Below, in pieces: positions 51,877-60,303 of a stretch of 64,000 bases of DNA. Origin of the DNA: Bacteroidales bacterium (lineage in GTDB: Bacteria > Bacteroidota > Bacteroidia > Bacteroidales > UBA932); NCBI GenBank assembly GCA_017625535.1, contig JAGAKR010000030.1, positions 1-64,000 of the forward strand. Direction: 5' to 3'. Made by a program: the position numbers and the translations under genes. The notes under the pieces were generated by a model. It did no database searches, had not been told where the DNA came from, and was given only the letters and a program-made list of their open reading frames with translations. Within the stretch, counting starts at the first letter, position 1; each line of letters starts with the position of its first letter.

Positions 51877-53547
51877 CTATTTCTTGAATGTGTCCTTCAG
51901 TCCTGTGGTCTTGTTGAATACAAATTTCTCCGGTGTTGAGTCCTGGTCTTTTGCAAAGTAGCCAAGGCGCTCAAACTGAACTGCAATACCACTGTTGTCC
52001 TCAAGCAATGCAGGCTCTGCATAACCTGTAACAATGTTCATTGAATCTGGGTTCAGGTACTCCTTGTAGTCTGTTCCCTCAGGAATCTGGTCCATATACG
52101 GCTCTGTGAACAGACGGTCTACAAGTCTTACCTCAATCTCCTTGGCCTCGCTGCAGGCAACCCAGTGGATTGTACCCTTAACTGAACGCCACTCACCTGC
52201 GCCAGGTTTGCTGGTAGGATCGTATGTACAGCGGATCTCCACAATATTGCCGTTCTCATCTTTAACAACCTCCTCACATTTGATGATGTAAGTGTATTTC
52301 AGACGAACCTCTCCACCCGGTTTCAGACGGAAATATTTCTTAGGCGGCTCCTCCATAAAGTCATCACGCTCTATGTAAAGCTCTCCGCCAAATTTTACTG
52401 TACGTTTTGGACCGTCAGGGTCTGCAGGGTTCAAAGGTGCCTGGAACTCCTCAATCTTCCCTTTCTCCCAGTTGGTGATTACCAGTTTAACAGGATTGAG
52501 TACGGTCATATATCTGTTTGAACGTTTGTTCAAATCCTCACGCACGCACCACTCCAACAATGAGAGGTCTATTGTATTGTCACGTTTTGCAACACCCACC
52601 TTCTCTGCAAACAGACGGATGCTCTCAGGTGTATATCCCCTTCTGCGGATACCGCAGATGGTTGGCATACGGGGGTCATCCCAGCCGCGTACATAATTGT
52701 TCTTCACAAGCTCAAGAAGTTTTCTCTTGCTCATTACAGTATATGTAAGGTTCAGGCGGGCAAACTCATACTGGTGTGAAGGGAAAATCTCAAGTTTCTC
52801 AATGAACCAGTCATACAAAGGCCTGTGCACATCAAACTCAAGGGTACAGATTGAGTGTGTGATACCCTCAATTGAATCGCTCTGGCCGTGTGCATAGTCA
52901 TACATAGGATAGATGCACCATTTGTCACCTGTACGGTGGTGATGCGAGTAGTTTATCCTGTACATAAGGGGATCCCTGAACATCATGTTAGGGTGTGCCA
53001 TATCAATCTTTGCACGCAACACCTTCTCTCCCTCTTTGTACTTGCCCTGGCGCATCTCCTCAAACAGCCTAAGGTTCTCCTCAACGCTGCGGTCCCTGTA
53101 AGGGCTGTTTATGCCAGGCTGGTTAACTGTACCTCGGGTAGCCCTTATCTCCTCCTGGCTCTGGTCATCAACATAAGCCAAGCCTTTCTTTATAAGTTCC
53201 TGTGCCCATACATACAGCTGCTCAAAATAATCTGAAGCATAAAACTCATTGGCCCACTCAAAGCCCAGCCATTTTACATCCTCCTTTATTGAATCAACAT
53301 ACTCCACATCCTCTTTTGTAGGGTTTGTATCATCAAAACGGATATTTGTCTTTCCGCCGTATTTCTTTGCAGTGCCAAAGTTCAGGCAGATGCTCTTTGC
53401 GTGTCCTATATGCAGATAACCGTTAGGCTCCGGTGGAAAACGGGTAAGTACAGTCTTATGTTTTCCTGTAGCCAGGTCATTCTCAATGATCTCTTCAATA
53501 AAGTTCAACTGGCGCTCCTGCGCAACCTCATTTTTAACTTCTTCCAT
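51877..53547 (-). CDS. glnS: Glutaminyl-tRNA synthetase
   Basis: 556 residues from the ATG at 53547 (MEEVKNEVAQERQLNFIEEI). The class I synthetase motifs are HIGH in PPEPNGYLHIGHAKSIC and the KMSKS equivalent in TVMSKRKLLELV. The acceptor-binding domain contains TIDLSLLEWCVREDLN and the C-terminal beta-barrel anticodon domains run from about 345. It charges tRNA-Gln with glutamine directly. The frame upstream to 53622 overlaps the yicC promoter and was excluded. It diverges from yicC. Confidence 0.97.
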   Translation of the reverse strand: MEEVKNEVAQERQLNFIEEIIENDLATGKHKTVLTRFPPEPNGYLHIGHAKSICLNFGTAKKYGGKTNIRFDDTNPTKEDVEYVDSIKEDVKWLGFEWANEFYASDYFEQLYVWAQELIKKGLAYVDDQSQEEIRATRGTVNQPGINSPYRDRSVEENLRLFEEMRQGKYKEGEKVLRAKIDMAHPNMMFRDPLMYRINYSHHHRTGDKWCIYPMYDYAHGQSDSIEGITHSICTLEFDVHRPLYDWFIEKLEIFPSHQYEFARLNLTYTVMSKRKLLELVKNNYVRGWDDPRMPTICGIRRRGYTPESIRLFAEKVGVAKRDNTIDLSLLEWCVREDLNKRSNRYMTVLNPVKLVITNWEKGKIEEFQAPLNPADPDGPKRTVKFGGELYIERDDFMEEPPKKYFRLKPGGEVRLKYTYIIKCEEVVKDENGNIVEIRCTYDPTSKPGAGEWRSVKGTIHWVACSEAKEIEVRLVDRLFTEPYMDQIPEGTDYKEYLNPDSMNIVTGYAEPALLEDNSGIAVQFERLGYFAKDQDSTPEKFVFNKTTGLKDTFKK

Positions 53548-53584
53548 TTCAGTAAAAATTAACGTGCGAATATACAAAAAAGTG

Positions 53585-53592
53585 TACCTTTG
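53585..53592 (+). promoter_or_regulatory. -7 box (TACCTTTG) of yicC
   Basis: A consensus match 18 bp before the ATG at 53610, giving a leader of about 10 bases. Confidence 0.55.
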
Positions 53593-53609
53593 TCCAAAAT
53601 AAAGCAAGA

Positions 53610-54470
53610 ATGATAAAATCAATGACAGGCTACGGCAAGGCTGAATGCAACCTTCCGGGCGGCAAAATAACCATAGAGATACGCTCCCTCAACGGCAAGA
53701 ATGCAGACATAAGCATAAAATCATCCCTCATTCCAAGGGAAAAGGAGATGGAGGTAAGGCAGTACATTGCAAAAGAGCTGCACAGGGGCAACATAGACCT
53801 CTTTGCCACAATTGAGCAGAATGCGGCCGAGCAGGCAAAACAGATAAACAAAGAGATTTTTGGAAGCTACTTCAAACAGATACAGGAACTTGGCTTCAAC
53901 ACCTGCACAGACACAATCCTCCAGACAATCCTCCGTCTTCCCGACGTAATTGAAACCCAGAAACAGGAGATTACAGAAGAGGCCTGGGAACAGATGGAGA
54001 CCGCAGTGCACAATGCAGTTGCAGCCCTCAATGAGTTCCGCAGCCAGGAGGGTGAAATCCTCTACAAAGATGTAACAGGCAGGGTTGCCCTCATAGAATC
54101 GTTTGTGGAAGAGGTGGAAAAATACGAGCAGGAAAGGGTGCAGGCAGTAAAGGAGAGAATCCACAACCGCATTGCGGAACTTGGCATTAATCCCGACGAA
54201 AACCGCCTTGAGCAGGAAATAGTCTTCTACGTGGAGAAACTGGACATAAACGAAGAAAAAGTGCGTCTGCGCCAGCACTGCCGCTACTTTATGGAAACCA
54301 TCAACAACGAACCCAACCCCGGCAAGAAACTCGGCTTCATAGCCCAGGAAATGGGACGCGAAATAAACACAATGGGTTCAAAAGCCAACCACGCCCAAAT
54401 CCAGCAATGGGTGGTAAAAATGAAAGACGAACTTGAAAAGATAAAGGAACAAAGTTTGAATATCTTATAA
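53610..54470 (+). CDS. yicC: YicC/YloC family endoribonuclease
   Basis: 286 residues. The N-terminal YicC domain begins MIKSMTGYGKAE and continues IEIRSLNGKNADISIKSSLI. The C-terminal DUF1732 domain ends with LGFIAQEMGREINTMGSKAN and the final KDELEKIKEQSLNI, both hallmarks of the family. Members are RNases that act on small RNAs and mRNA. It has its own short-leader promoter and a strong terminator. Confidence 0.95.
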   Translation: MIKSMTGYGKAECNLPGGKITIEIRSLNGKNADISIKSSLIPREKEMEVRQYIAKELHRGNIDLFATIEQNAAEQAKQINKEIFGSYFKQIQELGFNTCTDTILQTILRLPDVIETQKQEITEEAWEQMETAVHNAVAALNEFRSQEGEILYKDVTGRVALIESFVEEVEKYEQERVQAVKERIHNRIAELGINPDENRLEQEIVFYVEKLDINEEKVRLRQHCRYFMETINNEPNPGKKLGFIAQEMGREINTMGSKANHAQIQQWVVKMKDELEKIKEQSLNIL

Positions 54471-54473
54471 CTG

Positions 54474-54498
54474 AAAAGAGGCCGTTGGGCCTCTTTTT
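54474..54498 (+). terminator. Terminator after yicC
   Basis: Stem AAAAGAGGCC / GGCCTCTTTT with a GTTG loop and a following T run, 4 bp after the stop codon. It reads in both directions, so it can also end the DUF6340 transcript. Confidence 0.92.
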
Positions 54499-55423
54499 AT
54501 TTTCTTTTAAGATATTCCACCAGTTCCGCATTCTCCCGGAACCTGTATTTCTTTACGGAAAATTCCGCCCATTCACGGGCCAGGGCAAACTGCTCCATCA
54601 TCTCGCATCCAACCGCAATATTGTATGCAGCATAGGCTGCAATACGGGCATTCCGGCTCGCTGTCATAGGCATCCAGAAGGCAACCGCCTCGTTCCACTT
54701 GAAATCAAGTGCCTTTGCAAGGGGTTTCTCCCACTGTTCATCCTCAGGATAATTCACAAGCATCCTCTCCTGCCTCTCCCACTGATGGGTAAGGCTGGAA
54801 GCCAACGACTCTCCAACCACAGAAGAGACCTCTGCCAACTTGTTGACAATAAAGCCGCTGTACTCACGTGGCTTTGTATCTGCAAGAAGCTGCATATACA
54901 CAGTATCCTTTACAGCAGTTGCAAATACAACTGAATCTTCAAGGGCATCATAGATATGCATATCTACGGTATACGGCAACGAAACAATATTTGTACTGTA
55001 ATCCGCGGCATAATTGAGGGAAGACTCAATCTTGTAGGGGCTGAACTTCAGATTCTCCACAAACACCTGCAGGTCTGCACCGGTAGAGAACATAAGTTCC
55101 TTCAGATACTCTTTATCCAGTCCCATTGGGGAATTGAACCCGGCAAAATCCAGGTCAGAAACAAAAAAGACAGGCAGAGGATTCTCAAATCCCCTGTCCT
55201 GCCTCAATTTTTCCTGCAATGCAAGAGCCGCATTGGCAACCCTTGTGCTGTCCAGAACATTTTTTCCCGACAACGGGAACACTGCAATCTGTTTCCCCTC
55301 CATATCAACATTCTTACCCTGCACATCCTTCACATCCACCTGGAACAAGGCAGCCTGGGGTCCGCAGGAAAACAACACAAATGCCGCTATGGCCAACAGG
55401 AACAGATTCTTCATAGGCTGCAA
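54497..55423 (-). CDS. DUF6340-like exported lipoprotein
   Basis: 308 residues with a lipobox (VLFSCGPQ, Cys at about 20). The mature domain carries IAVFPLSGKNVLDSTRVAN, then GADLQVFVENLKFSPYKIES and VVFATAVKDTVYMQ. A helical tail repeats the tetratricopeptide style (RIAAYAAYNIAVGCEMMEQF, LAREWAEFSVKKYRF). This matches the DUF6340 lipoproteins of Bacteroidales, whose function is unknown. It lies 3 bp downstream of glmM on the same strand, so the two are probably co-transcribed. A peptidoglycan or envelope role fits that position but is not proved. Confidence 0.78.
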   Translation of the reverse strand: MQPMKNLFLLAIAAFVLFSCGPQAALFQVDVKDVQGKNVDMEGKQIAVFPLSGKNVLDSTRVANAALALQEKLRQDRGFENPLPVFFVSDLDFAGFNSPMGLDKEYLKELMFSTGADLQVFVENLKFSPYKIESSLNYAADYSTNIVSLPYTVDMHIYDALEDSVVFATAVKDTVYMQLLADTKPREYSGFIVNKLAEVSSVVGESLASSLTHQWERQERMLVNYPEDEQWEKPLAKALDFKWNEAVAFWMPMTASRNARIAAYAAYNIAVGCEMMEQFALAREWAEFSVKKYRFRENAELVEYLKRK

Positions 55424-55426
55424 TTA

Positions 55427-56815
55427 TTATAGACCGCAAATCTCCTTAATCTCACCCACAATCTTCTGCGCAAGTGCATTTGCGCTCTCCTCATCCTTGC
55501 TCTCACTGTAGATGCGGATGATAGGTTCGGTATTTGATTTGCGCAAGTGAACCCACTCTGCAGGGAAATCAATCTTTACACCATCTATATCTGTAACTTT
55601 CTCAGAAGCATATTTCTCCTTCATCTTAACAAGAACCTCATCCACATTGATGTCTGGAGTAAGCTCAATCTTGTTCTTTGAGATGAAGTAACTTGGATAC
55701 TCCTTCTTAAGCTCGCTCACTTTGCATCCCTTCTTTGCCAGATGGGTAAGGAACAATGCTACACCTACAAGAGCATCCCTTCCGTAGTGGAGAGCAGGGT
55801 AAATAACACCACCGTTGCCCTCGCCACCAATGACTGCATCGGTAGCCTTCATAAGTGTGGTAACGTTAACCTCACCAACTGCAGAGGCATTATACTGCAT
55901 TCCGTATTTCTCTGTAATATCCCTCAAAGCCCTTGAAGAACTCAAATTTGAAACAGTGTTTCCAGGGGTCTGTGAAAGCACGTAATCTGCAACTGCAACA
56001 AGGGTGTACTCCTCACCGAACAACTCGCCGGTCTCACTTACAAGTGCCAGACGGTCCACATCAGGGTCTACTATAACACCCAAATCTGCACCACTCTCCT
56101 TCACAACCTTGCATATCTCTGTAAGGTTTTCAGGAACAGGCTCAGGATTGTGCGAGAAGTTTCCGGTAGGCTCGCAGTAAAGTTTCACAACCTCGCAACC
56201 AAGTCTCTCAAGCAATGCAGGGATAACCACACCGCCCACAGAGTTTACGGCATCAACAGCCACCTTAAAGTTCTGTTTCTTTACAAGTTCAACATCTACA
56301 AGAGGCAATGCAAGAACTGCATCAATATGCTCAACATCATAAGGCTCACGGCTGAGAACCTTTCCAATCTCATCTATCTCCACAAAATCAAACTCCTCCT
56401 TAACTGCATAATCAAGGATCTGCGCACCCTCTGCAGCATTCAGGAACTCTCCCCTCTCATTAAGGAGTTTCAAAGCGTTCCACTGCTTTGGATTGTGGCT
56501 GGCAGTAAGAATGATTCCGCCGTCCGCCTTTCTGGCTACAACTGCCATTTCAACTCCAGGAGTAGTGCACAGGCCCACATTAATTACATTCACACCACAA
56601 CCAAGCAAAGTTCCCTCAACAAGGTCATTAACCATTTCTCCCGACAATCTTGCATCCCTTCCCACTACAACGGTAAGTTTGCGGCCAGGATTTTTCCCTA
56701 CAAGCCATTTTGCATACGATGCGGTGAATTTCACAGCATCAAGCGGGGTAAGGTTGTCACCAATTGCACCACCAATTGTACCCCTGATTCCTGAAATTGA
56801 TTTAATCAGTGTCAT
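55427..56815 (-). CDS. glmM: Phosphoglucosamine mutase
   Basis: 462 residues of the alpha-D-phosphohexomutase family. It shows SISGIRGTIGGAIGDNLTP, the phospho-serine loop LTASHNPKQWNALKLL, metal-binding IVDPDVDRLALVSE, sugar-binding GEGNGGVIYPALHYGRDA and the phosphate loop HLRKSNTEPIIRIYSES. It converts glucosamine-6-phosphate to glucosamine-1-phosphate for UDP-GlcNAc. The family can be hard to split from phosphomannomutases; the GlmM-like start and single-copy setting favour GlmM. It precedes the DUF6340 lipoprotein gene by 3 bp. Confidence 0.88.
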   Translation of the reverse strand: MTLIKSISGIRGTIGGAIGDNLTPLDAVKFTASYAKWLVGKNPGRKLTVVVGRDARLSGEMVNDLVEGTLLGCGVNVINVGLCTTPGVEMAVVARKADGGIILTASHNPKQWNALKLLNERGEFLNAAEGAQILDYAVKEEFDFVEIDEIGKVLSREPYDVEHIDAVLALPLVDVELVKKQNFKVAVDAVNSVGGVVIPALLERLGCEVVKLYCEPTGNFSHNPEPVPENLTEICKVVKESGADLGVIVDPDVDRLALVSETGELFGEEYTLVAVADYVLSQTPGNTVSNLSSSRALRDITEKYGMQYNASAVGEVNVTTLMKATDAVIGGEGNGGVIYPALHYGRDALVGVALFLTHLAKKGCKVSELKKEYPSYFISKNKIELTPDINVDEVLVKMKEKYASEKVTDIDGVKIDFPAEWVHLRKSNTEPIIRIYSESKDEESANALAQKIVGEIKEICGL

Positions 56816-56852
56816 ATATTTCTTTTATTACTAAGTCTGAATTATTTATTAT

Positions 56853-56966
56853 GGATGCTTAAAAGGTGGAAATTCAAGGCTTGCGAAGGCGAGGGAACCG
56901 GAGTTTACTCTGGTAAATGAGGATTCCCGAGCCGAGCATAACGCAGAATTTACCCTTTTAAGCGCC
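56853..56966 (+). ncRNA. Compact structured element (candidate RNA or repeat) between fabG and glmM
   Basis: The element is enclosed by GCTTAAAAGG (56857-56866) and CCTTTTAAGC (56954-56963). Inside, AAATTC pairs with GAATTT, TGCG with CGCA, GGC with GCC and GGGAA with TTCCC. A tandem GA/GA step separates the last two, which favours the plus strand as RNA. A hairpin CCGGAG-TTTA-CTCTGG sits at the tip. It fills almost the whole 155-bp gap and contains no gene. It could be a dispersed repeat or a functional RNA. The strand call is tentative. Confidence 0.6.
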
Positions 56967-56970
56967 ATAA

Positions 56971-57717
56971 TTACATTTGCATGCCGCCGCAAACTGAAAT
57001 TACCTGTCCTGTTACATAGCTGCTCAAGTCACTTGCAAGGAATGTTGCAACATTTGCAATATCCTCCGGTGTACCGCCACGGCGGAGAGGAATCTTTGCA
57101 TTCCAACTCTCGCGTACCTCTTCAGGAAGTTTTGCAGTCATCTCGGTGATGATGAAGCCAGGGGCAATTGCATTTGCCCTTACGCCTCTTGAACCCAACT
57201 CCTGTGCAATTGATTTTGCAAGGCCAATCATACCGGCTTTTGAAGCCGAGTAGTTGCACTGTCCTGCGTTTCCGTGAACACCTACAACAGAACTCATATT
57301 GATGATTGAACCGCTTCTCTGGCGCATCATTACAGGAGTTACAGCGTGTACAAAGTTGAATGCGGATTTCAGGTTCACTGCAATTACAGCATCCCACTGA
57401 GCCTCAGACATCCTCATCATCAGGCCGTCTTTGGTGATTCCGGCGTTGTTCACAAGGATATCAAGACGTCCGAACTCTTTTACAACCTGCTCAACTGTAG
57501 CGTGGGCCTCCTCAAAATTTGCAGCATTTGAAGCAATTGCAAGCACTTTTACTCCGTATGCCTCTATCTCTTTCTTTGTATTCTCTCCGTTCTCGTCAAT
57601 TACAAGATCTGTAAATGCTATGTTTGCACCTTCCTGTGCATATTTCAAGGCAATTGCCTTGCCAATACCTCTGGCTGCTCCTGTTACAAGGGCAACTTTT
57701 CCCTCCAATAATTTCAT
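56971..57717 (-). CDS. fabG: 3-oxoacyl-[acyl-carrier-protein] reductase
   Basis: 248 residues of the short-chain dehydrogenase family. The NADPH motif is ALVTGAARGIGKAIAL, followed by NNAG in DILVNNAGITKDGLMMRMSE, the catalytic Ser-Tyr-Lys in IINMSSVVGVHGNAGQCNY and SASKAGMIG, and the FabG tail LASDLSSYVTGQVISVCGGM. It carries out the first reduction of fatty-acid elongation. It follows rimO-like gene order on the minus strand with a 29-bp gap; no other fab gene is adjacent. Confidence 0.95.
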   Translation of the reverse strand: MKLLEGKVALVTGAARGIGKAIALKYAQEGANIAFTDLVIDENGENTKKEIEAYGVKVLAIASNAANFEEAHATVEQVVKEFGRLDILVNNAGITKDGLMMRMSEAQWDAVIAVNLKSAFNFVHAVTPVMMRQRSGSIINMSSVVGVHGNAGQCNYSASKAGMIGLAKSIAQELGSRGVRANAIAPGFIITEMTAKLPEEVRESWNAKIPLRRGGTPEDIANVATFLASDLSSYVTGQVISVCGGMQM

Positions 57718-57746
57718 ATATTCAAAATTTTTAGGTTAGTACTCAA

Positions 57747-59099
57747 TTATTCAACTGCAACAATCTCCGCCATAAGGTCATACTCATTTGCGGCCGTTAT
57801 TTTTGCAGTTACAAATTTACCAATTAATTGCTCAGGTGCAAATTCCCCAAGATCCCCAATGAGGATTTCCCCGTCAACTTCAGGGCTTTCCCCTTGTGAA
57901 CGGCATACCAGCACTCCATCTGTATAACTGTCCGCAATCACCCTCTCAACGGTTCCTACCCTGGACTGGTTAGCCTCAAGCGATATTCCGCTCTGCAGTT
58001 CCATCAATTCCTCATATCTCCCCTGTTTGGTACTTTCACGTACAGAATCCTTGAAGTGCAGGGCACCGTACGTACCCTCCTCCTCAGAATAGGTGAATGC
58101 ACCAAGCCTGTCAAACATGTTGCGCTCCACAAACCTGAGCAGTTTCTCAAATTCACGTCTGTCCTCACCCGGATGCCCTACAATGAGGGTTGTCCTCAGA
58201 ACCACACCCGGCACCTTTGCCTTTATGCGGTCTATCACCTCCTGGGTCTGCGGACCATCTATTGAGCGGCGCATCATACCAAGCACCTTGGATGATGAGT
58301 GCTGCAGGGGTATATCAAGGTATTTGCATATTTTTGGGTTGGATGCCATAATCTCCAGAACATCGTCGGGAAACTGGTCGGGATATGAATAATGCACCCT
58401 TATCCACTCAATCCCATCTATCTGGGAGAGTTTCTCCAGCAATTCCCCAAGTGCCCTCCTCTTGTAGAGGTCAAGGCCGTAATATGTTGTATCCTGGGCA
58501 ACTACAATAAGTTCACGGACCCCATCCGCAGCAAGATTGCGTGCCTCTTCAAGGAGTTCCTCCATAGGTACGGAGATGTGTTTGCCCCTTATCTTTGGAA
58601 TTGCACAATAAGAGCAGGTACGGTCGCACCCCTCGGAAATTTTAAGGTATGCATAATGTTTTGGGGTTGTTGTGTACCTCTGCTGCAGCAGGGCCGGATT
58701 CTTCTCCACCCCAACTGCCTCAAGCACCTTGTCCCAGTCAAAAGCCCCAAAGAAACCGTCAACTTCCGGAATCTCTTCAATGAGTTCATCCATATACCTC
58801 TGTGAAAGGCAGCCGAACACAAATATCTGTCCTACATATCCGCGCTCCTTTGCATCCACAGCCGCAAGGATTGCCTCAACAGATTCCTCCTTGGCATCCT
58901 TTATGAACCCGCAGGTATTGAGAATCACCGCGTCCACCTTGCTTGATGCAGAGAGTTCATATCCGGGTTCAACTATCTCAATCCCGGCACTCTCCATCTG
59001 TTTGAGCAGATGCTCGGAATCCACCCTGTTCTTGGAACAGCCCAAGGTTACAAGCTGGATTTTCCTTACACGGCAATATCTTAAATCCCCTCCAGTCAT
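57747..59099 (-). CDS. rimO: Ribosomal protein uS12 methylthiotransferase RimO
   Basis: 450 residues from the ATG at 59099, 5 bp after the DUF5606 stop. The UPF0004 domain has IQLVTLGCSKNRVDSEHLL and the Fe-S cysteines in LNTCGFI and FVFGCLSQRY. The radical SAM motif is ISEGCDRTCSYCAIPKIRG (CX3CX2C), and PLQHSSSKVLGMMRR and a C-terminal TRAM domain follow. It adds a methylthio group to an Asp of ribosomal protein S12. The longer frame to 59177 overlaps the DUF5606 gene and was rejected. Confidence 0.95.
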   Translation of the reverse strand: MTGGDLRYCRVRKIQLVTLGCSKNRVDSEHLLKQMESAGIEIVEPGYELSASSKVDAVILNTCGFIKDAKEESVEAILAAVDAKERGYVGQIFVFGCLSQRYMDELIEEIPEVDGFFGAFDWDKVLEAVGVEKNPALLQQRYTTTPKHYAYLKISEGCDRTCSYCAIPKIRGKHISVPMEELLEEARNLAADGVRELIVVAQDTTYYGLDLYKRRALGELLEKLSQIDGIEWIRVHYSYPDQFPDDVLEIMASNPKICKYLDIPLQHSSSKVLGMMRRSIDGPQTQEVIDRIKAKVPGVVLRTTLIVGHPGEDRREFEKLLRFVERNMFDRLGAFTYSEEEGTYGALHFKDSVRESTKQGRYEELMELQSGISLEANQSRVGTVERVIADSYTDGVLVCRSQGESPEVDGEILIGDLGEFAPEQLIGKFVTAKITAANEYDLMAEIVAVE

Positions 59100-59103
59100 C
59101 AGA

Positions 59104-59520
59104 CTATTCCTCCTCCTGGGCGTCAAGGTTCTCAAAATCAAGTGAAGCGTGGTTCTTAAGGATGTTGTACCACTCAACCACCTTCTTCATATGGGATACA
59201 TAGAACCTGTCCCTGTCGTATGTAGGGAGAGCCTCCTCAAACAAAGCCTTCAGCACTTTTGCATCGCTCTTTGCAGAAGGTGCATCATTCTCTCCAAGAT
59301 GTGCGTGCATCTTCTCAAAAACATCCTGCAGTTTAACCTCCTCCTCATCTGTATAGATAGAAATATCTGCCAACGAAGTCATTCTTGCATTCATTGGGCA
59401 ACAGCTCCTCTTCTTTGTCTGCAGCGCCTCTACAATTGCGCCCTGTGTTGCCTGTGAAACATATAGGAACAAACCGGATTGTCCGCTGATGGACAATACT
59501 TTTCTCAAATCTGTTTTCAT
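59104..59520 (-). CDS. DUF5606 family protein
   Basis: 138 residues. It begins TDLRKVLSISGQSGLFLYVS, continues with AIVEALQTKKRSCCPMNARM and ends in an acidic tail with FENLDAQEEE. This is the Bacteroidota-only DUF5606 family, which has an SH3-like N-terminal part and is usually encoded near coaE, nusB and yajC. The function is unknown; lack of a signal peptide makes it cytosolic. It sits between the TerB-DnaJ gene (15 bp) and rimO (5 bp). Confidence 0.85.
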   Translation of the reverse strand: MKTDLRKVLSISGQSGLFLYVSQATQGAIVEALQTKKRSCCPMNARMTSLADISIYTDEEEVKLQDVFEKMHAHLGENDAPSAKSDAKVLKALFEEALPTYDRDRFYVSHMKKVVEWYNILKNHASLDFENLDAQEEE

Positions 59521-59535
59521 CTTTTATTCTTTATG

Positions 59536-60273
59536 TTAATTGAATCCTCTCTCTTTCTTTATTGTTTCATATGCTGCCACAATGGATTTGAATTTCTCCT
59601 CCGCAGCCTTCTTCACATCCTCTCCAAGTGTCTCAACTTTGTCGGGATGATGCTTTATTGCCATCTTCTTGTATGCCCTCTTAACCTCTTCATCTGTTGC
59701 AGACGGTTCAATTTCAAGCACTTTATATGCAGAATCCACATCATTGCCGCCAAACATTGCAAGTATTGAACTTGCCTCAGCCGCCGGAATGCCAAGATAC
59801 GCAGCTATATTCTTAAGGTCATTTATCTCCACCTGGCTCACGTGCCCGTCTGCATTCGCAATCCCCACCAGATAGTGGAACAGCTGCAGCCTCTGGGGCT
59901 GGTCCATATGGAGCTTTATCTGGGCGCAGATTTCCGGAAGGTTTATCTGTTTCTCCAGGGCAGCCTTAAGTATCTGGAGGGCCTGAGGAAGTGCAGCCTC
60001 CCCAAAATTCCTCCTTATGAAATCCTTCACATACTCCAGTTCAGACCTCAGAACCTTGCCGTCAGATTTCATCACAGCAGCAGAGAGCACAAGCAGCGAC
60101 ACCAGGAAACTGTTCCTCTGCTCATTGGCAGAAAATCCCCCTCCCGACGGGTAAACGCGCTGTGCCTGCTGGTCACCGTCAAAGAGCGACCCCAGCAGAT
60201 AACCTACAAGTCCGCCAAGAGGCCCCCCAAGAGCCCACCCTATTGCACCTGTTATCCATTTTCCTATACCCAT
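59536..60273 (-). CDS. DjlA-like co-chaperone with TerB and DnaJ domains
   Basis: 245 residues. A glycine-rich hydrophobic N-terminus (GAIGWALGGPLGGLVGYLLG) may touch the membrane. A TerB-like helical domain (about 50-165; VLSAAVMKSDGKVLRSELEY, VGIANADGHVSQVEINDLKN) is followed by a C-terminal J domain (about 178-245) with the HPD motif in MAIKHHPDKVETLG. This is the DjlA arrangement, a J-protein that works with DnaK at the membrane. It lies 30 bp downstream of coaE and 15 bp upstream of the DUF5606 gene. Confidence 0.9.
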   Translation of the reverse strand: MGIGKWITGAIGWALGGPLGGLVGYLLGSLFDGDQQAQRVYPSGGGFSANEQRNSFLVSLLVLSAAVMKSDGKVLRSELEYVKDFIRRNFGEAALPQALQILKAALEKQINLPEICAQIKLHMDQPQRLQLFHYLVGIANADGHVSQVEINDLKNIAAYLGIPAAEASSILAMFGGNDVDSAYKVLEIEPSATDEEVKRAYKKMAIKHHPDKVETLGEDVKKAAEEKFKSIVAAYETIKKERGFN

Positions 60274-60303
60274 ATCAAATCAAATGTATAAAAATTCCAA
60301 TAC

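Larger units (their letters stand above)
3071..53944. repeat. Dispersed over-represented 9-mer TCGGGAAGA (at least 18 copies)
   Basis: Plus-strand copies start at 3071, 3532, 5272, 8539, 15245, 26460, 32955, 40446, 41767, 48466 and 51863. Minus-strand copies (TCTTCCCGA) start at 8789, 17130, 25567, 29812, 32794, 37661 and 53936. In 17 of 18 the preceding base is a purine. They fall in several reading frames and in non-coding DNA. Coordinates span first to last copy. Confidence 0.75.
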
